64,000 nucleotides of DNA from Typha latifolia (lineage: Eukaryota; Streptophyta; Magnoliopsida; Poales; Typhaceae), in contig CM034113.1 of assembly GCA_019914945.1 (NCBI GenBank), forward strand, positions 5,684,850 through 5,748,849, written 5' to 3'. The position numbers were made by a program, and so were the translations under genes. Shown here in pieces: positions 27,701-38,200 of the stretch. Numbering within the stretch: the first letter of the stretch is position 1; the number at the start of each line of letters is the position of its first letter. The notes below the pieces were generated by a model, which was not told where the DNA came from, made no database searches, and saw nothing but the letters and a program-made list of their open reading frames with translations.

Positions 27701-30700
27701 GTTGTGATTTCATAAATCAAGAACTACAAGGTAAATTTAATAGACACATCTTTATGACTGTTTTGATGTAACATTCTCTCCTTTAAATTGCAATTTTTAG
27801 GAATTGAAGCATATCTGAAAAAACAAAGGACCTACCTATAAGAAAGAGAAAATTTAGGAAAAAAACACCTGAAAAAACTGGATGCTTCCAATTTCTTTTT
27901 TTCATATATAAATAAATAAAAATTGAAAGGTAGTGTTTGATATATAATTTGATTAGGGTTTTCAAGAATTGAAGCAATGACTCACAAAGAAACCTAATGC
28001 ACATATGCTTGCTGCAATAGGAAGGTCTGATTAAGCCTTTCAAATAAGATTTCCCACATTGAACACAAATGGCCCACCCTAACTTTGTAAAAGTACCCAT
28101 TTGGTCATTTGAACATCTTAGATATCAAACTGATGGCCCCACAAGTACACAAGTGTGAGAAGAAAAAGGTAAAAGCAGAATTTCTGAAGCAATGCAATTT
28201 AAAGTGTTTAGTCACACAAGATGACTAGTAACCTCACTGTAATCATCTCTAAATACCAAAAACAGATATTGACTGTGCAAATTCCTCCCTATTTTTCAGC
28301 AACGAATAGGATAATCTTACATACAACTTGGAAACCTTCAAATAGCTCTTAAATCCATTCTTCATGTACCAATTTTGACTGTCATGTCCCCCTAGCATGA
28401 AGCTACCAATCATAATAACATCCTCTACTTGCTTGACCGAAAGAAACTCAACCAAGAACACTCTCTTCCATTTGTCTAAATCATGCCATGTCAGCTACAA
28501 CACAATTCTCACATGCTACCAGTTCAACATGACCTATTACAGAATAGTATAAAAGCAGGACAACTTCGTCCTTGAGCTAGTTCATGATGTTATTGTTTAT
28601 TCTTTCCCATCCCTCAAAAGATGGAAGTAAAAGAGGGAAGCAAGAGCAATCGAAAAAAAAAATATTCGATGAGGATGCAAGGCTCATCTGAGTCTGGCTT
28701 GAACCAGAGTATAAAGTGTACCTTTAGAAGTATAATGTTTAGAACATCAAGTAATTTTATGATTTTATTATCATATATTTAAATTTGTATGAGGTAACCT
28801 GTGGTGGTTTATGGCTTTGTCTCAAATCTTAACTATGTGTAACAAGTGAAAGAGACATAATATCATCAAATAAATCAAGTATCTGTCAGTTGCACATTCT
28901 TATGTGTACCAGAATGACTTTTGTTGGAGATAGAATTTCCCTCGGTTGTTTCTTTTGTTTCTGCAGTTGTAAGCATATTCAATTTTGTAGTTCCGCTATT
29001 TTTAACTTCAGCAGCTGCATTTTCTCTCATTCGAGCAGATTCCTTTTCTGCAGCTTCCTTTGCTGCCGCCTCAAGTGCTGCCTTTTTCGCTTCTTCAACT
29101 AATTTTGCAGCCCTGTGTCTAGCCTACAGTCAAACAGTATAAATTCACATTTGCCGAAGTTTAAAGTTAGCTCCATGTTACATGCCAATGCAATATCTAA
29201 GAACAAAAACAGACCAAAAGCCATTTTCTAATGAAGCAACTGAACACATTAACTGTGGTTTTAGCCTTTTAGGAAGAGGAGTACCAGATTAGCTAATAAT
29301 GACAACAAAAGAAAATAACTGATAAGAATAAAGTACTTAGTACCCGGCTGCATAGATCTCTTTGTCAGACCAAGCACTACCATAAAATCATGTATTTTCT
29401 AACTACTTCCTCTCATGTTACCAGAGAAACCATGGTTTGAACTTTCCCAAGGAACTGCATAGTGCACAAAGATGGAAATGTTCTACTTCCTGGTGTAACT
29501 TATCAAGAACTAGGCTATGTTCAAAGTTTGGTTGATCCCAAGTTGCAGAGATAAATTTAAAAAATATATAAGTTATCTATATCCCTTGTATTCTCCATTC
29601 AATTAAACCACATACCTCATCTTCTGTGCCATATTTTAGCAGTCTGTATATAGTGGACGTTTTTCACAATATCACTGATGTGCTTCAAAACAAAGTTCCA
29701 CATATCAGAATTGAGTCGGGATCGGCCGTCCAAAAAAACGATACGTATCAACTGTACCGGCGGTATCGATCATCCGTATCGGTTTGTATTTTAAAATAAT
29801 TTTTAAAATACAAAAAATTTCTAAAAATTTTTAAAAATAACAATAATAAGATAAAATATAAATCATTCATATATAAATCTAAAAATTTAAAAATTATTAT
29901 TATTTTCTTAAATTTTATCTCTGTTTCTACTACTCACACTCTATCCCTCTCATACAAATAAAAAAAATTCTTACTCTCTCCCTCACTTTCTCTTATCAAA
30001 CTCTCTTTCCCACTCTCTTATTAATTTTCTTTCCCGCTAACTCTCCCTCTCTCTCACTATCTCTCTTTTATTAACTCTCTCTCACTACCTCTCTCTCTAC
30101 CACTACCACTCCCTCTCCCTCACCCTCACCGACTACCCTCTCTCTCTCATTAACTCTCTCTCTCTCTCTCTTTTATTAAAACTCTCTCTCACCGAATCCC
30201 TTCTCTTGATCTCTCCCTATCCGATTCTATCTCCTCTCTCTCCCACTAACACTCCCTCTCTCTCACTGACTCCCTTCTCTCTCGATCTCTCCCTTTCCGA
30301 TTCTTCTCCGGCGATGCTTCTCTGAGAAGCTTCGACAAGGTATTTTCTCTTTTTCTCTCACTCCTCCAACATGGTATTTTCTCTTTATCTCTCTCTCCAT
30401 TCGATGAACTCTCTTTATCTCTCACTCTCATCTCTTTCTCTCTTTTTTTTCTTACTCTCCTCCCTATCTTTCTTCCTTTCTCTCTCCCAATTTCGATCAG
30501 ATTCGGCCGATACGACTGATCCAAACCGGAAACCAATCGGGTATCAGCCGAAACCAGTCATTGTACTAGTTTCAGCCCTAGATTGGGATCAACCAAAACT
30601 TGGGACCATGCTTCAAACACATCTACCCTATATGTGCATAATTTCATCTACTGTACAGTTTTTAAATATTTTCCTACTTCCAATTAATATCTTCTATAAT

Positions 30701-33700
30701 ATAATATTAAAATGAAACAATGAAGTAAAATTACAAAAGCTAGCAGACCCCTTTCTTTTCCTCCCGTACACAAGTAACCCCTTTGCTCATATACCCACCA
30801 GTCTTCCCTTTCTTTTCTTTGACAATTTCCCCTTCCCTGCCCAAGCCACCCCACTACTCGATGGGTTGGCATCAATGGTGAGGGGAGGTAGTTTCTTTCT
30901 TCCTCCTCCCTCTTGTACAATGTGCTAAGGGGGGAAGGAGGCATTTTGGCTCCTCCAACTTGGGTTCTCCTATGGAGAGCACCTTCCCTTTTGTTCAATC
31001 CGTCCACATGTCCAGGAAGTCGAGCACTAGTCAAACTTCTATGCCAGCCATTATTCCCGGCTCGCGGAGCGGCATACCGGGAAAAAAAGAAATAACTAGG
31101 AGTTGGTGCCTACTTATTCTTCTCCAGTGGTCAGATTCATTGGATAGCTTTGCAAAATATAGGCCGACTAGCATTTGTAGTTGCTCGCCTGGTATTGTGG
31201 TAGCATGGAGTGAGATGCTCGAGTTATGTCAGACTTCATGTGCTTCACTATTGCCTGCGTTGGAGATTTGGTCCATAAGTTCTTGGGACTTACAACCTCA
31301 TGTTGTAATCTTCGGTCTGGGTTTTCCTCTACCTGTTAAGGTCAGGAAAGATTGATAGTTTCTTTTCTCTGTTGGCGTTTTTCTTTGTTGGGCAGGCATT
31401 TTGCCAAAGTATTGGGGCTTTCAAGAGATTTGTCCCAACTTCCTCTTTTACCTTATATGTGTGAAGTTTTGTATTTACTGGAGTAATAATGCAATATCAA
31501 CCAATGGCATTTCCTTCAAGATAGACATCAAATTAAGCAGTAAGTAGAACTATTTTTGTTTTCATATGTATCTAAAAACATCATTTTAGTAGTTCTTGTA
31601 CTTGCTCATGAAGTTACATATCTATGTTTACAAATGTAGTTAAAACTAACCTCTGCTTCTTGTCTAGCTCTTTCTTGATGTGCTTTTTCTTCATTAAAAG
31701 CTTTCTCCTTTCTTATAGCTTCTTCAAGAGCTGCCTCATCTCTTATTTTGCGCTCTTCAATTTGGGATCTTTGCTCATGATCCCTTTGGACAGAAGATAA
31801 ATGTTTATCAAGTACTTCTGCACTACAATGAAGCAATACAGTATAAATTCAGGTGCCTTTGAGTGACTAAAGGTCTTCAAGACATTGAAAATGTTGGTAT
31901 CTGACAAACACCAACTGAAACTGAATTTTAAGGAGCAATATGTTATATGATCAAGAAAACAAGGAAATAGGGAATATCAGAGTCAAAATAAACAAAATAG
32001 GAGAAAAATCTAGGCCGTTAACTGAAGATAACATGGGCAATAGAAGAAACATATAAAAGAAATCACTTTTCCTTAAAATATAAGTATTATTAAGTGCATT
32101 GATGCACTTAAGTTCAGGGAAAGGAGGAAGTACAATACATCTTAAAGATACATCAAGAGCAAAATAGATCTTCAACACTCAGTCATCCAAGTCCACCACA
32201 GACAGAAAAAATAAAAAATAAAAAATAGAATCAATCTACCTACATAAAATGCTATAAATAGAATCAAACAATAATCAGACTAATGATGGATCAAGCCTCC
32301 AGGTGATGATGACCACCAAATATCAGAAATACAGAGGATCATTTTGTTAAATATTCCAGATAGCTATCTAGGATAGAAACTGATTTCTTTTTACTTCTTG
32401 ACCACAGGGTTACATCCTGAAAGAAAGGTCATTCCTAGTCATCCTATTTCTATTCCTATTTAAGAATCAGAAAAAGGATTGTCATATAACACAAAACCAT
32501 GTTCATCACCTACCCAAAAAGGACCAGCAAACATTTCATGATCTCATTCTTTACATAACCATATTTATACTTGAACCCCAACAACTAAACAGAATTTAAA
32601 CTATTCCCTAATCTTCTTTGCTTTGTCCCCTTTTAATCATTCTTAGGCTTCATTTACTTTAGGAATAAAGTCAATTCTAGAATAGATATTCATTTTTGTT
32701 ATTCTCAAAATGATGTCTTTATTTTAGGAATAGTTATTCTTATGTTCACTTATATTATAAAATAAGGATATAAAATTACTTTTGATGTGATATAAAGTGA
32801 ATAAAAGATGAAAAAAAAGTGTTTCATTTTTTATAAAATTACTATAAATACCTTTTAACTTGATATAAAGTTAATGGGATAGATATTAAGGGTAATTTAA
32901 TAATTGAGTTAATGTGTGGTATAAGATGTAATTTTAATAAAAAAAATATTTGTATTCTAGAACAGTCATTATTATGTTTAGTTATTATTCTGGAATAAGA
33001 AATTGTATTCCAAAATAAAAACAAGTTAATTCCCGGAGTGAACAGGGGCTTAGGTTTATGCATCCTCTAGCATCATCATTTTCAACATCAAATGGATCAC
33101 ATCATCACTATTTCTCCCAAGAAGCAATTCTCTAGTTTCATGGCATAAGTTGTAACCTTTTATCTTGTTAATGAAATTCTTCTATTCCTTTTCAGCCAAA
33201 CTGACCAAATAATTGTAGCCATCATTGTATCCCATACTCTACAGTTTTTCTGCATTATTCTCCTTTTCATCCACACCACATTAATGTAGAATTTTGTGAT
33301 CTACTTGATGTCCCATGTTGGAGATCTTAAGTCGAAACTCTCCAAGTTCAATTTCTTATGATATAACTAGCTATCAACTTTCAGCACATATTATTCTTGA
33401 TTTAAGCAGTCTCCACCACCACTATGCACGAAGTTCAATACTAATAACATCTATATTTAAGATCCCTTACCTACTAAGTTCCTTTCTGCTGCAAACAACC
33501 AGCTAAGTAAAGAGAATGACTTTTCTTCTCCATCCAAAATAACCATAAGAATTTGCAACTGATCCAACCCATTTTTCTATGCACATACAGGAAATTTGAA
33601 GGGAAGTAATAGAATAGAATAGGGAATTTAAAGAGAAATAATATGATAGAACTAAAATAGCATTTGATAATTATCCCAGCCAACCATAGTAAATTGCTAT

Positions 33701-35139
33701 CCAAAGTTCCAAATAGATAGTCACTTTTCCACCTCACACTGTAACATTCACCCAATGTTCTCTTGTTTATAACTTTTCTAGTTTCTACAGTTAATTATTA
33801 CAAAGAAAAGAAAACTTAATAGAAAAGAAAAACCATTGAGAATTCAAAAGAAGATAATAGCATCTCTTGTTCAAAAAATTAAAGCATTACAGTTTGAAAA
33901 ACATAGACAAAACATTTCATGGACGGGTAGAATAGAGAGAATAGATAATGGAATATGCAGCAAGGTAGCAGTAGAAAAAGGAATGTTGGGAATGAAAAAG
34001 TAGGAAGGAGCAGAATAGAGAGCCAAGTAACATAGCTAGGTAGAAAGGAGTGCAAGCTTCTTCACATAGACCATATTTAGTTAAGCTAGAATTTATTAAT
34101 GGTAACTTGGTAAGGATTGGATCCACCAGATCTATCACCTACTGTTCTAATGTTCTATGGATTTAGATGTCCAAATGTGATTGTACTAATTGATTGACTC
34201 ATAAAGAAGAAATTATTTTCTAAGGCTCCGATTGCTTTGAAAATAATGCTCAATCTAGAATTGGTATTCCTATATCTTACTAACATTTATTCTAACTAGG
34301 AATAATTATTTCTCTGTTCACTTATGATCTTAAATAATAGTGTAATGATTATTTTTGATGTACTATAAACTGAAGAAGAAGAGAAAAATAGTGTCTTTTA
34401 TGAAATTATGAAAACATCCTTTGATGTGATATAAAGTAGATTGATAAGATAGATTTGACAGATAGACTTCTAAAGCACAATACTCTACATATTGTAATGC
34501 ATTAATCCATGTATGCATTATCATTCTATATGCAATTGCTACATATTTATTACTGGCTCTGTATGCAATAGCTACATGTTACCATTCTCTATATATGAAA
34601 ATATTATATGTTTTATTTTTAATTTTGGAATGGCAACATACTCATTTTTCCAAAAACATAGTTAAGAAATAATATCTGTTTTGACCATTAAAATTACTAC
34701 TTTTTGCTTGTCAAAACAAACAATAAATCATCCACTAATTAAAGATTGACTACCATATTTTACAAAATATTTTTGCAGCATCCATAAAACCAATCTCTTT
34801 TCTTTATTCATCATACTGTTCTGCCCTTCCCTAGGTATCAACAAAAGGGAAAAAAATTACATGAGAAAAATATTTCCTAGGTTGCCCAATTGCTGCTGTT
34901 AGCATCTGTGCAGCTGCATACCACCTTTCAAATGCAAGAAATCCATCTACCACCAAGACCTCTTATCTTTAAACATCAATCACATTTTCCTACTTCCTAT
35001 CAACGATGGCCGCCGTAAGAGGAGAAGAAAAAAAAAACTGAGAAACTCACCTTCATCGTCGCCAACCGCCGCTCGCCGCTCACCTGCCATCGCCGCTCGC
35101 CATCACCATCGCCGTCGCCCGAGCGCGTTGGTGCCCTAG

Positions 35140-35204
<65 letters not shown>

Positions 35205-38200
35205 CTCATCTCTCCCTCGGGCTAGGGCACCGACGCGCTCGGGCGACGACGATCAATGACGGCGACGGCGATCGGCAACGGGTAGCTCGACAGCGAGCAG
35301 TGGAACTATTAGGAGGGGTGCCGTGCGGCACCCCTCGTGCCATGTGCCGGTACGCCGCCGGCGCGGCCATCCAAGCTTCCTAGTACCATATGCCTTCTCA
35401 AAATTTATTCTTCTTGCATTTTCTCCTTGCATGATAATCAATTGGCTTAAAAAGCTTAAGTTATTAGGCAATAAAACTATAATATATTATATCTTACCTT
35501 CAAGATGCGGGTTGCTTAGTCTTTATACATCGTATGTGGATCTATAAAAGATAATAGGATATGCAACCCCTCCACATTTGATTGAACTCATGTCTTGGAT
35601 AAAGGTACTAGCTTTGGTTCAATGTTTGATAACTAGTTGACCAAAAGAGCTCAAGCTAACAGACCGACAATGTATACAATATCGATAAGAGCGTGAAAAA
35701 GAATTACACTAAAGAATACAATTTCTTAGGAGTAGGGGTGAAAACGGATCGGATAGTGCTCAACTCATTTCCGAATCCATATTCGGAAGAATCCATATTT
35801 TTAGTCCGAATATGGATTCGGATACGGATATTTGACGGATAGCAAAATTTAAAACCGTACGCTAACTAAATAGATACGGATCGAATAATCTTCGAATACA
35901 GATCGGATAATTTTTAAATATGGATTGGATCTTAAACGGATATAAATCGGATCATAAAATGAATACAGATAGAATCATAAACGAATTATAACCTTTATTT
36001 TAGAAACAATTAACACAAATGACTATTTCAAAAATAAAATTTGAGTAATTAAAATTGTTAGTTTTGTTATTTATATATCTAAATTTACTATTTCTTGTAT
36101 AAAGGCAATATAGTAATAAGGCTCTTATCCCTCCATTCGGGATACAGCATCCTACCTAAAAAAAGAATATGGCATCTGGTCCGAACTCCTAATTTTATCT
36201 ATTAATTTCATTCCAAACATGAGATTGGTGTTACATCCAATCCCATCTTTATATCCCTTAAACAAATACACCCAATGGGGTCAATTGACGATTGATGAGT
36301 GTCTAACTACAAAAAATTTCCTACAACCCCATTCCAAACAATCTGCTCCTCTATTTCAAACCCATCATGCCTTTCACGAGAAATAAGCCCCTTCACAGTT
36401 CCGTCGACGAATCAATTCAAATATGGCTTCATCCTTTATCAATGACTCCATCCTCTCTGTCTCCATAATTGGCAAATAAACAAAGAGCAAACTTGAACAA
36501 TTTTAAGACTTCATCATGCACAAGAGGAAAGAAAAAAAACACAAAAGAATTTTGTGCTGCTAATTTGTTGAGTCCTCAAAGGGAAAGGAAAGAGAACACA
36601 AACTTTGCCCAAAATAATCACACAAACAAAAACCATAGAGACATAACCACAAACATCGGGTGCGTAGTTCAAATCCAACGAAGTAAACATCAACAAAACA
36701 GAACCTTATTACGATCTCGACCAATGGAGGAGGCTTGCGCAGTTCCCCCACTGGCACAAACCACCTTCCTGACCCTACACACTCTTCATCCTTATACAAG
36801 TCCTTCGTCTTCCTCATTGCCCCCCGCGCACCGCCACAAGCACCAACTCAAAGAGGGAGGATTGGAGGAGATGAAGTTTGGTGACGCCGCGATGGAGTAG
36901 TGATAACGACAAAGAGGCCAAAGAGGTGTTGGCAATGAAGACCGTGATTGGTGATGGCAAGGAGAGATTTTAGAGAGAGGGGGTGGAGGCGGCTACTGAT
37001 TGGGAGAGATGGAGAGGGTGGGATTAGTGTGATTTAGAGGGTTGGGAATTATATAAGTGGTTAAATGGATATCCATTATCCGAATTCATATCCGATAACA
37101 TTAGCTATACTTGTATCCGTATTCGGATTCGAGTTTTTCTTAATAGACTATCCGTATCCAGATCCAAATCCAGACATTTTACTACACCCCTATCCGTATC
37201 CATATCCGAATTTGACGTATAGAATTTTTTAATCCATATCTGATCCAATCCGGATTGGGTAGTAGGTCAGGTCGAACTAAGTTCAACCCATTTTCACCCC
37301 TACTTAGGAGGCACTGGAATCATGTGTTGTTTTCTGAATAGTTCTATTTGTTAGCTAAGACTTGCACTTTAACAGTCTCTCCCAGACTTTAAGGTCGTAT
37401 TTTTCAAACAATGATGTTCCTGACTAATAAGCGATAGTTATTTCTATCATGTACTTTATAGATATACTCAAACTACCATTATCATGAACTGAGACATGCT
37501 CTATCAGATGTGACTTTACTTCTCAAGTTATAAACAAAAAAATAAATTAATCAAGGCAATAATGATCACTTTTAGCCTTTTGAGAAGGCATGAATTGATA
37601 ATAATGTCATTATATATTGCAGTGACTGAAGAAGGAAAAGCGCATACATCTTTCGTTGATATTGCTTGTCTAGTCTTCTGTCCATCTCTCGCCTTACTTC
37701 TGTATGTTTCATAAGTCGATCAATGACAGTAGATGCTCTATCAATTTCATTCTTGTGATAAACCTCCAATGCAGCTAACTTGCTCTTAACTTCTTCCTGA
37801 ATTCATCAAATAGCTATAGATATGAGAATTTTTGGAAAAGGAATATGGAACTGGAACACAATACTCGCTACTGTACTTGTATAGAATCTAAATTGAATAA
37901 AAGAAAGAGAAAATCTTTTATCCAACATAAAAGTCAGTGAAGTAGAGAACTGTGACTTTTTGTAAGATGACCAAAATATTTTTCAGGTATTAATCATAGT
38001 AAATGACAATTTCTACATTTCTGTTATTCTAGAAGTAAACCTCTACTTAACTATCAGAAGTACAAAGATAATGATCCTTATGCAGCCTTTTCAATGACCA
38101 GATACTTCCACAAAAAAAAAAAACTTTCCACTAAACAAGAGAAAAGTTGACGAGAGAATTAGAAGAAAACTAAGTTTCAAGTCTGAAACTTTACAAGAAT

